From Flavimobilis sp052324925 (GTDB taxonomy: Bacteria > Actinomycetota > Actinomycetes > Actinomycetales > Cellulomonadaceae), in the NCBI GenBank assembly GCA_052324925.1, contig JBQPRE010000001.1: 64,000 nt of DNA; one strand, given 5' to 3'. The notes under the pieces are model-generated. The model saw only the letters and a list, made by a program, of their open reading frames with translations, made no database searches and was not told the origin of the DNA. Both the position numbers and the translations under genes were made by a program. Of the stretch, positions 15,769-24,069 are shown piece after piece (position 1 is the first letter of the stretch; each line of letters starts with the position of its first letter).

Positions 15769-16617
15769 TCACATCTCAATCGTCATGATCTTGCGGGAGA
15801 GCGCGTAGGCGCTGACAAAGAGTCCGACTGCCACGATCGTGCACACGACACCCGCGGGAGTCGCGAGCGCCTCCGAGAACGAGCCCCCGCTCGACTTGAG
15901 GATCGCGACCATGACGATCGGCAGAGCGACCATGATGAGGGACTCGTTCTTGCTCGCGACGAATCCCGTCTCGATTTCTTCGGCCATTGCCATCTTCTCC
16001 GAGAGGACGAGGTGGGTGTTGCGGATGGCTTCCTTCATGTCGGCGCCCTTGAGGTACGCGGTCTGGAAGACGTTGGCGAACGACTGGATGTCGGCACTCG
16101 ACGAGCGTTCAGCCAGGTCCGCGACCATGTCTTCGATGCGCATGTTGTTGTGAAAGCCGGCGACGATCGTGTTGAGCTCCTCGACGATCGGGGCGTCGGG
16201 GGAGTACTGCTGCGCGAGGTCGTTGCGGGAGTCGTCGAATGCGCGGACGATCGTCGATCCGGCGGAGAGCGACGTCGACAGGCTTTCGAGCATGTCGCGG
16301 AACTGGCGCTCGAGCGCCTTGAGCTTCGTCGCGCGAATCTGCCCGGCGCGCACCTTGAGGAAGTAGCGAGCCGCGAAGATCCCCGTGCCCAGGACGACGA
16401 TGGTGTCGACGACATTCGTCACTGTCGTGCGGGCTCCGTCGGTTGTGCGCCCGAGCCCTCCGAAGAAGAGATACCCGACCGCTCCGCCGACCGCGAGCGC
16501 GACGAGTCCATAGAGGATCTTCTCACCGAACGTGAGGTAGTAGACGCGGTAGTTGTAGACCTTCGTGTTGATCGGTGAGGTGAGCCACTGGGACTCGTCT
16601 TTCCGGGTGCTTGCCAT
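15769..16617 (-). CDS. tadB: Tad pilus inner-membrane platform protein TadB
   Basis: The 282-aa protein is the second GspF-type platform subunit. Two hydrophobic stretches lie at about residues 33-53 and 65-85 and two at about 225-275. The central T2SSF domain contains LKALERQFRDMLESLSTSLSAGSTIVRAFDDS and LKGADMKEAIRNTHLVLSEKMAMAEEIE. It lies 12 bp after tadA and 6 bp before tadC. The assignment as TadB rather than TadC rests on gene order and the T2SSF motif. Confidence 0.87.
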   Translation of the reverse strand: MASTRKDESQWLTSPINTKVYNYRVYYLTFGEKILYGLVALAVGGAVGYLFFGGLGRTTDGARTTVTNVVDTIVVLGTGIFAARYFLKVRAGQIRATKLKALERQFRDMLESLSTSLSAGSTIVRAFDDSRNDLAQQYSPDAPIVEELNTIVAGFHNNMRIEDMVADLAERSSSADIQSFANVFQTAYLKGADMKEAIRNTHLVLSEKMAMAEEIETGFVASKNESLIMVALPIVMVAILKSSGGSFSEALATPAGVVCTIVAVGLFVSAYALSRKIMTIEM

Positions 16618-16629
16618 CGGCTCCGCCTC

Positions 16630-17868
16630 TCAGAACTCGTCCTGGAACCCCGCCAGGCGCAGCTTGTCTGTGTTGACCATCGGATTGTCGGTGCGTGCGA
16701 GAGTCCCTGAGACATGGGAGAACGTCGAGGACTCGTCCTCACGGAACTCGTAGAGGGTGTTGAGCTGGATCTGTCCGTCGCGGTAGCCCGTCACCTCGGC
16801 GATCTCCATCGTGCGGCGGGAGTGGTCGCGAAGGCGCGAGAGGTGGACGACGATGTCGATCGCCGACGCGATCTGCTGGCGGATGGCCTCGAGCGGCAGG
16901 GTTGCGGACGCCTGCAGAACCATCGTCTCGAGACGGCTGAGCATGTCGCGCGTCGAGTTGGCGTGGCCGGTCGAGAGCGAGCCGTCGTGGCCCGTGTTCA
17001 TCGCCTGGAGCATGTCGAGCGCTTCGGCCCCGCGAACCTCACCGACGACGATGCGTTCGGGGCGCATACGGAGGGAGGATCGGATGAGCTGTCGCATCGA
17101 GATCTCGCCGACGCCCGCGACGTTCGCGTTACGGGTCTCGAGCCGCACGAGGTTCTCGACATTGTCGATCTGCAGCTCGGCGGAGTCCTCGATCGTGATG
17201 ATGCGCTCGTCGCTGCCGATGAAGTTGCTCAGCGCGTTGAGGAACGTCGTCTTGCCTGAGCCTGTGCCTCCGCTGATGAAGACGTTGTAGCGGCTGCGCA
17301 CGAGGGTCGCGAGGAAGTCCGACGCGTCCTGGGTGAGGGACCCGTAGCCGATGAGCCGGCGGATCGTCATCGGGTCGCGAGAGAACTTACGGATCGTCAC
17401 CGTGGGTCCGTCGAGTGCCACGGGTGGGAGCACGACGTTGACGCGTGAGCCGTCGCTGAGACGTGTGTCGACGATGGGGTTGGCCTGGTTGACCTCGCGC
17501 CCCGCGGTTCCCACGATGCGCTGGATGATGTCCTCGAGCCGCCGCGCGCTCTCGAAGCTGCCCGGGACCTGCTGGACCTGTCCGTTGCGCTCGACGAAGA
17601 TCGCGTCCGGTCCGTTGACCATGACCTCGGTCACGGATTCGTCGGAGAGCAGGGAGTCGAGGAGCCCAAGGCCACGGATCGAGCCGTAGACCTGCTGGAC
17701 GATCGTCACGCGTTCCGAGACGGAGACGTACTCGCCTGCGATGTGCTGCTCGAGGGCGTCGCGGATGTGGAGCTCGAGGGCATCGTCGTCGAGCCGCGTG
17801 AGCTCGGCGTTCGAGATGATGTAGGTCCGCAGGGCTTCGGTGACCTCAGCGGTGCGTTCGGGGGTCAC
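16630..17868 (-). CDS. tadA: Tad pilus assembly ATPase TadA/CpaF
   Basis: The 412-aa ATPase powers pilus extension from the cytoplasm. It has the family N-terminal domain (LLDSLLSDESVTEVMVNGPDAIFVERNGQVQ). The Walker A motif GGTGSGKTTF is at about residues 200-209. The Asp box RIITIEDSAELQ, the Walker B region RPERIVVGEVRGAEALDMLQAMNTGHDGSL and the His box STGHANS follow in order. GTG at 17868 overlaps the tadZ stop as GTGA, giving translational coupling. The strong similarity leaves little doubt about the family. Confidence 0.94.
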   Translation of the reverse strand: MTPERTAEVTEALRTYIISNAELTRLDDDALELHIRDALEQHIAGEYVSVSERVTIVQQVYGSIRGLGLLDSLLSDESVTEVMVNGPDAIFVERNGQVQQVPGSFESARRLEDIIQRIVGTAGREVNQANPIVDTRLSDGSRVNVVLPPVALDGPTVTIRKFSRDPMTIRRLIGYGSLTQDASDFLATLVRSRYNVFISGGTGSGKTTFLNALSNFIGSDERIITIEDSAELQIDNVENLVRLETRNANVAGVGEISMRQLIRSSLRMRPERIVVGEVRGAEALDMLQAMNTGHDGSLSTGHANSTRDMLSRLETMVLQASATLPLEAIRQQIASAIDIVVHLSRLRDHSRRTMEIAEVTGYRDGQIQLNTLYEFREDESSTFSHVSGTLARTDNPMVNTDKLRLAGFQDEF

Positions 17869-18953
17869 TGGACTGACGCCTTGACGAGGCGCTCGAGGTG
17901 GCCCGACGCGTAGATGGCGTTGACGATCTGTTCGTCTCCCGCGCCTTCGAAACGGTTGATGCCACCGAGCTCGGTGACGGGGAGGTCGTCGATCCGGGCG
18001 GAGCCGGTTGCTCCGTAGCGGTTGTAGAGCAGCCCGGTGTGGGGGAGCACTGTGAGCTCGTGCTGGGCTGAGGCGACCTCGAGAGCGGCGAGCGCGCGGG
18101 TGATCTTGTCGTTGGACGACTGCCGCCCGTCGCTCACGAGCACGACGCGGCTCGCGGCGTCGAAGAGGCGCAAGGTGCGTGCGTCGAGGCCGAAGGGAAC
18201 GTCGAGCACGACGGCGTCGAAGGGGCTTGAGACGAGGTGGTCCGTGAGAAGCGACACATCGTCGTCCGCGAGCTCGAGGACATCCGTCGCGATGGGCGAC
18301 GACGCAAAGAAGCACGTGCCGAACGCGTCCTGGTACGCGTGCTGCTCCAGCTGCAGCCCGAGGTTGCCGCGCCTGCGCTTGACCGCGTAGACGATGTCGC
18401 TGAACGTGCCGTGGCTGGCCTCGGTGAGCCCGAAGCGGGCGGAGACGTCCTCGCACGGGTCGAGCGAGATGTAGAGCGTGCGCTGGGGGGTTGCCTGCAT
18501 CGACAGGGAGCGCGCGAGCGCGATGGCAGCGGAGGTCGTGCCGACGCCGCCCGCGGGGGACGTGACGACGACGAGCTGGCTCGTCGCTCCCGTGCGGCCG
18601 CTGCGGATCTGCATCGTCGAGGATGCCGCGTCATACAGCTCGACGATTGCACGGTAGAACGCGTCGATCGGAGTGAACTTGGGGACGGCGCGGATCCCAC
18701 GCACCGACTCGACGTTGGGGGCGTCGACGAGGTGTGCGAGCTCGACTCGCCCCGGAAGTGCGCTGGGGTCGACCTGGAAGGACTCGTGGACGACCAGGAC
18801 GTGCGTCCGGGTCTCGGCGAGGGACTCGAGGGCCTTCTCGAGCGATGTGAAGGCAAGGAGCTCGACGCGACCGGCATATGCGGCGGCGACACCCTCTTGG
18901 AGGCGCGTGAGGTAGGTCGTGTCGGTGTCGACCACGGCGAGCTGGATCCGCAT
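17865..18953 (-). CDS. tadZ: TadZ/CpaE-like MinD-family localisation ATPase
   Basis: The 362-aa protein probably positions the Tad machinery at the membrane. The N-terminal 120 residues resemble a receiver-like domain (RIQLAVVDTDTTYLTRLQEGVAAAYAGRVELLAFTSLEKAL). A MinD/ParA-type domain follows from about residue 127. Its P-loop reads SPAGGVGTTSAA, so the signature Lys of KGGVGKT and the catalytic Lys are replaced by Ala and Thr, an atypical Walker A as described for TadZ. It is the first gene of the minus-strand operon. An AGAGGA site precedes ATG 18953, and the promoter lies at 18989-19017. Confidence 0.85.
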   Translation of the reverse strand: MRIQLAVVDTDTTYLTRLQEGVAAAYAGRVELLAFTSLEKALESLAETRTHVLVVHESFQVDPSALPGRVELAHLVDAPNVESVRGIRAVPKFTPIDAFYRAIVELYDAASSTMQIRSGRTGATSQLVVVTSPAGGVGTTSAAIALARSLSMQATPQRTLYISLDPCEDVSARFGLTEASHGTFSDIVYAVKRRRGNLGLQLEQHAYQDAFGTCFFASSPIATDVLELADDDVSLLTDHLVSSPFDAVVLDVPFGLDARTLRLFDAASRVVLVSDGRQSSNDKITRALAALEVASAQHELTVLPHTGLLYNRYGATGSARIDDLPVTELGGINRFEGAGDEQIVNAIYASGHLERLVKASVQ

Positions 18954-18988
18954 GATTCCTCTGGAGATCTGGGAGATGTGACGCGTGA

Positions 18989-19017
18989 ATGCTAGGTAGC
19001 GCAGGCTCTGCTGTCGA
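18989..19017 (-). promoter_or_regulatory. Promoter of the tadZABC operon
   Basis: On the minus strand, TCGACA (19017-19012) and TAGCAT (18994-18989) are separated by 17 bp. Transcription would start near 18982, about 30 nt before the tadZ ATG. The spacer and -10 lie in the block GCTAGGTAGCGCAGGCTC (18991-19008, plus strand) shared with the chitinase promoter. Confidence 0.65.
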
Positions 19018-19066
19018 CCGCAGGAGGTCGGCAGGCCGCGAGAGACCGAGTTTCAGCCGCTATCTG

Positions 19067-19095
19067 TTGCGGCAGTCGGAGCCGCTGGTTAGTGT
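19067..19095 (+). promoter_or_regulatory. Promoter of the first tad lipoprotein gene
   Basis: TTGCGG (19067-19072), a 17-bp spacer and TAGTGT (19090-19095) form a sigma-70-type promoter. The hexamers, spacing and the bases CGCTGGTTASTGTCACC recur at 27852-27880 before the paralogous lipoprotein. The promoter faces away from the tadZ promoter 50 bp upstream. Confidence 0.7.
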
Positions 19096-19131
19096 CACCA
19101 TCGTCGTTCCCGATACTGGAGTGTGGGATTA

Positions 19132-20004
19132 GTGAAGCGTTGGAAGTTGGCCGTAGCCGCGGTCTCGATTGCTGGGTTGCTTGCTGCCTGCTCGGGTGGC
19201 GGGGAGACTCCTGCGCCTGTGACCGGCGGGAACAGCACAACATCCTCGCCCGGGAAGCAGCCGTCCGAGCCCTCGGGCGGGGACGCTGCGTGGTGCGTCG
19301 GTGGTGATGCGGACGCGAGCGAGGTCGAGGTGACCTTCGGCGCTCCTGCCGCGGCCAAGGACGAGTGGGCATCAGACCTCGGCCTGACGTGGCGCCACTA
19401 CATTCCGGTCACGCTGACCAACAAGACGGAGAAGCCGTGCCGCTACACGGTCGACGTCACCCTCGCGGTCGACGGGACCGCGGGCGCCGCGACCGAGGTC
19501 GTCAGCGCACAGCTGGATGCCGGTCAGACGTTCGTCGCCCAGGCATTCGACCTGGACAAGGTCGTGAAGTTCAGTGCCGACGCGCAGGACGCGACGACGA
19601 CCTCGACCGTCGAGCCCTCGGTGGCCTCGGTCGAGCGGGCCCCCGTCATCGACTATTACGACGTGAGTGTCGCGGTGGGCGACCGCTCGGGCTCCGGCGC
19701 GTCGACCCTCATCAGCGCCGACCTCGACTTCAAGGCAGTTCGCGACGGGGTCCCGGAGCGGCTCCCGTCCGCGAAGATCGACTACGTCTACCTTCAGGGG
19801 CTCGACGCAGACGGCAAGATCGTCACCATCACGGGCAACTCCATCGACGAGCCCAAGGTTCCGGGCACGCAGACGGTGCAGTTCGCCATCGGCGGCGGTG
19901 ACTCCAACGGGTACAACCGCAATCTCATGCCGCTGAGTGCCTATGACTCGGTCGTCGACTGGCAGATCCGAGTTCAGCCTGCTTACACGGATCTCGACCG
20001 CTAG
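19132..20004 (+). CDS. Tad-locus lipoprotein, paralogue 1
   Basis: The 290-aa product has a lipoprotein signal (VKRWKLAVAAVSIAGLLAAC, lipid Cys20) and a Gly/Ser/Thr/Pro-rich linker. An extracytoplasmic beta-rich domain follows from about residue 48. That domain is clearly paralogous to the protein at 27911: shared blocks include TWRHYIPVTLTN, QAFDL, VVKFS-like segments, DATT and DYYD. GTG at 19132 is chosen over 19123 for its GGAG spacing and a basic N-terminus. It heads the plus-strand pilin region, 79 bp before the Flp gene. The function is unknown; a surface or pilotin-like accessory of the Tad machine is plausible. Confidence 0.8.
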   Translation: MKRWKLAVAAVSIAGLLAACSGGGETPAPVTGGNSTTSSPGKQPSEPSGGDAAWCVGGDADASEVEVTFGAPAAAKDEWASDLGLTWRHYIPVTLTNKTEKPCRYTVDVTLAVDGTAGAATEVVSAQLDAGQTFVAQAFDLDKVVKFSADAQDATTTSTVEPSVASVERAPVIDYYDVSVAVGDRSGSGASTLISADLDFKAVRDGVPERLPSAKIDYVYLQGLDADGKIVTITGNSIDEPKVPGTQTVQFAIGGGDSNGYNRNLMPLSAYDSVVDWQIRVQPAYTDLDR

Positions 20005-20082
20005 GTCCCCTTCGCCCTCCGGGGTAGTTCTCAGGAGCGGCGCCTGTAGGGGGCGGCGCACTACACAGGAAGAAGCAACATC

Positions 20083-20301
20083 ATGACCACCACTCTTATC
20101 AGGACCGAGCTTGCCGTCCGCTCCGCGGCGGCCCGTCTTGTCGCCGCACTTCGTGACGAGAAGGGCGAGGTCAACATCGTGGCCACCGTTCTGCTGATCG
20201 TCCTCGCAGTCGCCCTCATCGTCATCTTCCAGGGACAGATCAAGGGTTGGCTCGAGGCCATGTTCGGCAAGATCAACAGCGGCATCAGCTCCGTCGGCTG
20301 A
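20083..20301 (+). CDS. Flp1-like Tad major pilin
   Basis: The 72-aa protein is the right size for a Flp-type type IV prepilin. A basic leader ends at Gly28, and a hydrophobic helix follows (NIVATVLLIVLAVALIVIFQ, residues 31-50), with a short polar tail. It differs from classical Flp pilins: the Glu normally at +5 after the cleavage site and the adjacent Tyr are absent, with Glu at +1 instead. This matches the Flp1-like subfamily known mainly from Firmicutes. The stop overlaps the next gene as TGATG. The A24 peptidase at 24066 should process it. Confidence 0.82.
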   Translation: MTTTLIRTELAVRSAAARLVAALRDEKGEVNIVATVLLIVLAVALIVIFQGQIKGWLEAMFGKINSGISSVG

Positions 20302-21053
20302 TGCGCCGCTCACCGCGCCGAGTGTCTCCGGCTGAGAACCAGGGGCGCCTCCGTGCGCGTCAGGTTCTCCGGGGCGCTCGGCGCGGTGCGTCTGCCGCAC
20401 GCGACGAGAACGGCCTCGTCATCGTCGAGGCCGCGTTCATCTACCCGGTCGTGTTCGCAGTCCTCGCTCTCTTGCTGTACGCGGGAGATCTGTTCTACCA
20501 GCGCTCCTGGATCGAGGCGGCGGTGCTGCGGTACTCGATCGAAGGCGCTGCCGAGGTCGGGAACTCAGCGATCGAGAACATCAGCGTCGACAACGCGGCC
20601 GGCACGGGCACTCTCAATCTTGGCTCGCTCAAGAACGAGCCCTATCGCTTCATCGCCAACGGCGGAACGGACTCGAACGCGGGCGCCAAGGCCGCCGAGA
20701 ACGAGGCGTCGTTGACCGAAGAGGTAGCCGGGGGGCGCGCCAGCTTCTTCGGCCTCGCACCGGATCTTCGCTCGATCAACGTCGACTACACGTCGAGCCT
20801 CGTCTACGGGGACTACACGGTGACTGCGGACTACGGCTTCCAGCTGCCGGTCGCCTCCTTCATCTATCCCGAGGGAAAGATCGGCGTCGACTTCTCGGCT
20901 CAGTCCATCAGCACCGTCACCTCGATGGGTGAGTTCGTCAGGAACGTCGACTTCGTCGACGATGTCTACTCCGAGTTCGAGGAAGAGCGGTCCGCGATCA
21001 AGGATCTTGCGACTGCGGTCAATGACTTCATCAGCTTCGTCACCGGGGGCTGA
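20301..21053 (+). CDS. TadE-like pseudopilin
   Basis: The 250-aa protein begins with about 37 mostly basic residues. A prepilin-like motif follows, DENG-LVIVEAAFIYPVVFAVLALLLYAG, with Glu43 at +5 after Gly38. The remaining 180 residues are extracytoplasmic. TadE-type pseudopilins are processed by the prepilin peptidase and support pilus assembly. ATG at 20301 overlaps the pilin stop, which supports translational coupling. The C-terminal domain matches nothing I can name. Confidence 0.78.
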   Translation: MRRSPRRVSPAENQGRLRARQVLRGARRGASAARDENGLVIVEAAFIYPVVFAVLALLLYAGDLFYQRSWIEAAVLRYSIEGAAEVGNSAIENISVDNAAGTGTLNLGSLKNEPYRFIANGGTDSNAGAKAAENEASLTEEVAGGRASFFGLAPDLRSINVDYTSSLVYGDYTVTADYGFQLPVASFIYPEGKIGVDFSAQSISTVTSMGEFVRNVDFVDDVYSEFEEERSAIKDLATAVNDFISFVTGG

Positions 21054-21076
21054 CCACCGAAGGGAGAGGCGCCGTC

Positions 21077-23503
21077 ATGCGCTTCCGTAAGCAGGACGGC
21101 GAGCACGGGTCGGTTACCGTCATCCTCACCCTGATGCTCGTGCCCATGTTCGTCATTGCTGGCGTGTTCGTGGACGGTGGCCGTGGCCACCTCTCACGGA
21201 CGGTGGTGCGGTCAGCAGAGCAGCTGGCCCTCAACAACACCCTCGCTCAGCACCACGCGGATCTCAACAAGATGTTCGGGCTCCTTGCGGTCATCGAGAA
21301 CGAGGGCCTGTCGGCGAGTGCCGACGCGATCCTCAAGGCCTCTCTCGACGGCGGGGGCGCAGGCGGGGACATTCTCCAGGTGGGCATCTCGGGTGCGACG
21401 ACGGTGACGCCCGTCGCGAATGCGAGCCTCGCTCAGCCGAAGGTGCTCGCCAATCAGATGGTCGAGTTCATGAAGTACCGAGCGCCGATCAACTTCATGG
21501 GCGAGCTCATGGACTCGCTCGAGTGGCTCAAGACGATCAAGACGAACATGGAGATGGTGCGAGCGCGCATCAAGTACCTCTCCAAGGTGGCGAAGGTCGT
21601 CGAAGAAGCGACCGACCTCATGAAGAAGGTCGACGCGACGCTCAAGCAGATCGACGTCCTCCTCGTCGACATCGACGCCATGGTGAGCCTCCTCAACGGG
21701 GATCCCGACATCGTCGACATCTATCGCGACGCCTTCGAGCTCTTGCTCAAGGAGCAGGCGGGTGAGGAGATCTCGAACGCGGACAAGGAGCGGGTCTCCG
21801 CGGGCCTCAAACGGGTCGTCGACACGTATTCGAACCTCAAGTCCGGACTGACGACGTTCACGATGCTTGCCCGAGACATCGATCCGAGCGACCTCGTCGA
21901 CGCGATCAATGACCTCAAGGGGTCGGCGACGACCGACCTCGAGAGTGCGATCGGCGCACACGAGCAGGAGGTGTCGGCCGGAGCCAGCGACGAGGACGTC
22001 CAAGGTGCCCGTTCCGACATCACGGCCACGGAGGAGCTCATCACGGCTCTCGAGGAAGCCATCGCCGGGTTCTCGGATCAGGTGATGGACGACCTGAAGA
22101 CCAGGGTCGACGGCTTCATCACGAACTTCGAGGAGTCGCTCAAGCTCAAGCTCCCGGACTTCACGCGGATCACGAGCTACGACCGGCTGAAGTCCTTCGG
22201 TCAGGACTACCTCGACGACTACCTCGCGGGGGTCGAGGACGCCTCGTCGCCCGAGGCGATCGACGCACTGGTCCAGAGCATCAAGGCGGACTTTGATCAG
22301 GCGGTCGCGGACCTTCGCACCGAGATCAGCAACGAGGTCGAGAACTTCGTCCGCGACCAGGTGCGCAAGGCGTTCGACGACGCCAAGGATCTGCTCGGCG
22401 GGCTCCTCAAGGAGGAGGTCGGCGAGGGTGGCCTGTCGATGCTCAAGAAGTTCTTCGAGGCCTTGTCAGACAAGTGGGGTGCCTACACCGAGCTCTTCAA
22501 CGACCTCAAGGACAAGACCGCCTCCGCTGAGCTGTCCGAAGGTGGTGGCGGCGCGTTCACGGACACCGACGCCGGAAGCGATCTGGGCACGGTCTCCGAC
22601 AAGGACGACCTTGCGTCCTCGAGCGATGACGCGATCGGCGGCATCATCAACGTGCTGACGAAGATCGGCGAGGTGCTCGAGAACGTTCGCGATGCTGCGC
22701 TCATCACCGAGTACGTCGTCGGTCAGTTCACGTACTCGACGGTCGTGCACGAGAACCCGGATCAGAAGCGCCTGACGGCTGAGCCCTTCCCCGCCTCGTG
22801 CAAGGACAAGGCGTGCGCCGTCGAGGCCGAGTACGTCCTCACAGGAATGAACTCGGCGGTCGGTACCTACGGCTTGATCTTCGTCGTTCGACTCGCGGTG
22901 AACCTCATCACGGCGTTCCGTGACCCCGTCGTCACGGCGATTCGCGCAGCCATCTCGGCTATCCCGCTCGTCGGAACGGCGCTCGCGTTCGTCGTGCCCG
23001 TCCTCGCCGCCGTCATGCAATCGGTCGATGACCTCACGCGACTCAACAAGGGTGAGAAGGTTCCGCTCTACTCGCCGCGCCTGTCGATGCTCGACCCGTC
23101 AAGCGTTCTCGGCCAGCTCGTCGACGACGCCTTGCCGACCGGCGGTGGTGCCCCGGACGGCCCGGGTGGCCCTGGCGGGCCGGGCGGACCCGGCGATGGT
23201 GGGACGGGCGGCAAGGAAGGACCCGAGCTCTCCTACAAGAACTACCTGCAGATCTTCCTCATCGTCACGGCGTTTGTCGACGAGGATGGCGTGGTCAAGC
23301 GGGCCGGCAACGTCGTTCAGTTCAACATGGGCTACGCGGGCCACGCCGACTTCAGCCTCGACAAGGCTGTCACGGCCTTCACGGTCTCCTCGGAGTACCA
23401 GATGACTCCGCTCGTCAGTTCTTTCTTCAGCTACGACGCGGGCGGCAAGCTCTTCGACGGTGATTCCGGTCGCAAGCGGCTGACGACGGTGGGGGGCTTC
23501 TGA
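21077..23503 (+). CDS. Large TadG/DUF5702-like coiled-coil membrane protein
   Basis: The 808-aa protein has one N-terminal hydrophobic segment after GEHGS (VTVILTLMLVPMFVIAGVFVDGGR, about residues 12-35). This is as in TadG-type minor pilins and in the DUF5702 proteins of Firmicute Tad loci. A long helical, probably coiled-coil region covers about 130-480. A second hydrophobic zone lies at about 595-650 (LIFVVRLAVNLI...GTALAFVVPVLAAVM). A Gly/Pro-rich spacer follows near 690-712, then a C-terminal domain. The stop overlaps the next start as TGATG. The family name is from memory and moderately sure; a structural or anchoring role is inferred. Confidence 0.72.
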   Translation: MRFRKQDGEHGSVTVILTLMLVPMFVIAGVFVDGGRGHLSRTVVRSAEQLALNNTLAQHHADLNKMFGLLAVIENEGLSASADAILKASLDGGGAGGDILQVGISGATTVTPVANASLAQPKVLANQMVEFMKYRAPINFMGELMDSLEWLKTIKTNMEMVRARIKYLSKVAKVVEEATDLMKKVDATLKQIDVLLVDIDAMVSLLNGDPDIVDIYRDAFELLLKEQAGEEISNADKERVSAGLKRVVDTYSNLKSGLTTFTMLARDIDPSDLVDAINDLKGSATTDLESAIGAHEQEVSAGASDEDVQGARSDITATEELITALEEAIAGFSDQVMDDLKTRVDGFITNFEESLKLKLPDFTRITSYDRLKSFGQDYLDDYLAGVEDASSPEAIDALVQSIKADFDQAVADLRTEISNEVENFVRDQVRKAFDDAKDLLGGLLKEEVGEGGLSMLKKFFEALSDKWGAYTELFNDLKDKTASAELSEGGGGAFTDTDAGSDLGTVSDKDDLASSSDDAIGGIINVLTKIGEVLENVRDAALITEYVVGQFTYSTVVHENPDQKRLTAEPFPASCKDKACAVEAEYVLTGMNSAVGTYGLIFVVRLAVNLITAFRDPVVTAIRAAISAIPLVGTALAFVVPVLAAVMQSVDDLTRLNKGEKVPLYSPRLSMLDPSSVLGQLVDDALPTGGGAPDGPGGPGGPGGPGDGGTGGKEGPELSYKNYLQIFLIVTAFVDEDGVVKRAGNVVQFNMGYAGHADFSLDKAVTAFTVSSEYQMTPLVSSFFSYDAGGKLFDGDSGRKRLTTVGGF

Positions 23504-24069
23504 TGCGCATCCTGCCGCGCAAGCGCGCGCGCCATGACGAGGGCTATCTCATCGTGGAAGCTGCTGTTGCTCTCCCGCTGTACGTCGCGTTCATGCTCAT
23601 CATCCTGTCGATCTCGTCCTGGGCGATCGCTCAGGCGCAGGTGACGGTCGCACTCAACCAGACTGCGATGGAGATCTCGCAGTACCGCTATGTCCGCACG
23701 ACAACGCTCGGTGCCGACGTCGATGCGGTCAAGCAAGCGCTCGACGACTTCTCCCGCGGCCTGGGTGGCTCGGGTGACGCCTTCGGCACGAACGGCTCCG
23801 AGAACCCGCTGTCCCAAGCGTTCAACGGGGACGCGCGCGCCGGCGCGAAGACTCTTCTCAACAAGCACCTGAGCGGGTCAGACGCAAGCCTCGCGGCGAT
23901 GGGCGTCGTCGGGGGAGCGAATGGCGTCGACCTCACCGCTGACACCTCGGTCGACGACGAACGGGTCGTTCTCGATGCCGAGTACACGCTCCGCGTGCTC
24001 TTCTTCTGGGACATCACGGTCGACATGCGTGCACACGCGGAGACCGGGGTCTGGGGCGGTAACGAATGA
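23503..24069 (+). CDS. TadE-like pseudopilin, second copy
   Basis: The 188-aa protein has a short basic leader (MRILPRKRARHDEG) followed by YLIVEAAVALPLYVAFMLIILSISSW. Glu19 is at +5 from the predicted cleavage after Gly14. This is the classical TadE/TadF-type prepilin signature. The extracytoplasmic part is about 145 residues. It overlaps both neighbours (TGATG upstream, ATGA downstream), showing a tightly coupled operon. It is not closely similar to the first TadE-like protein outside the signal. Confidence 0.82.
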   Translation: MRILPRKRARHDEGYLIVEAAVALPLYVAFMLIILSISSWAIAQAQVTVALNQTAMEISQYRYVRTTTLGADVDAVKQALDDFSRGLGGSGDAFGTNGSENPLSQAFNGDARAGAKTLLNKHLSGSDASLAAMGVVGGANGVDLTADTSVDDERVVLDAEYTLRVLFFWDITVDMRAHAETGVWGGNE

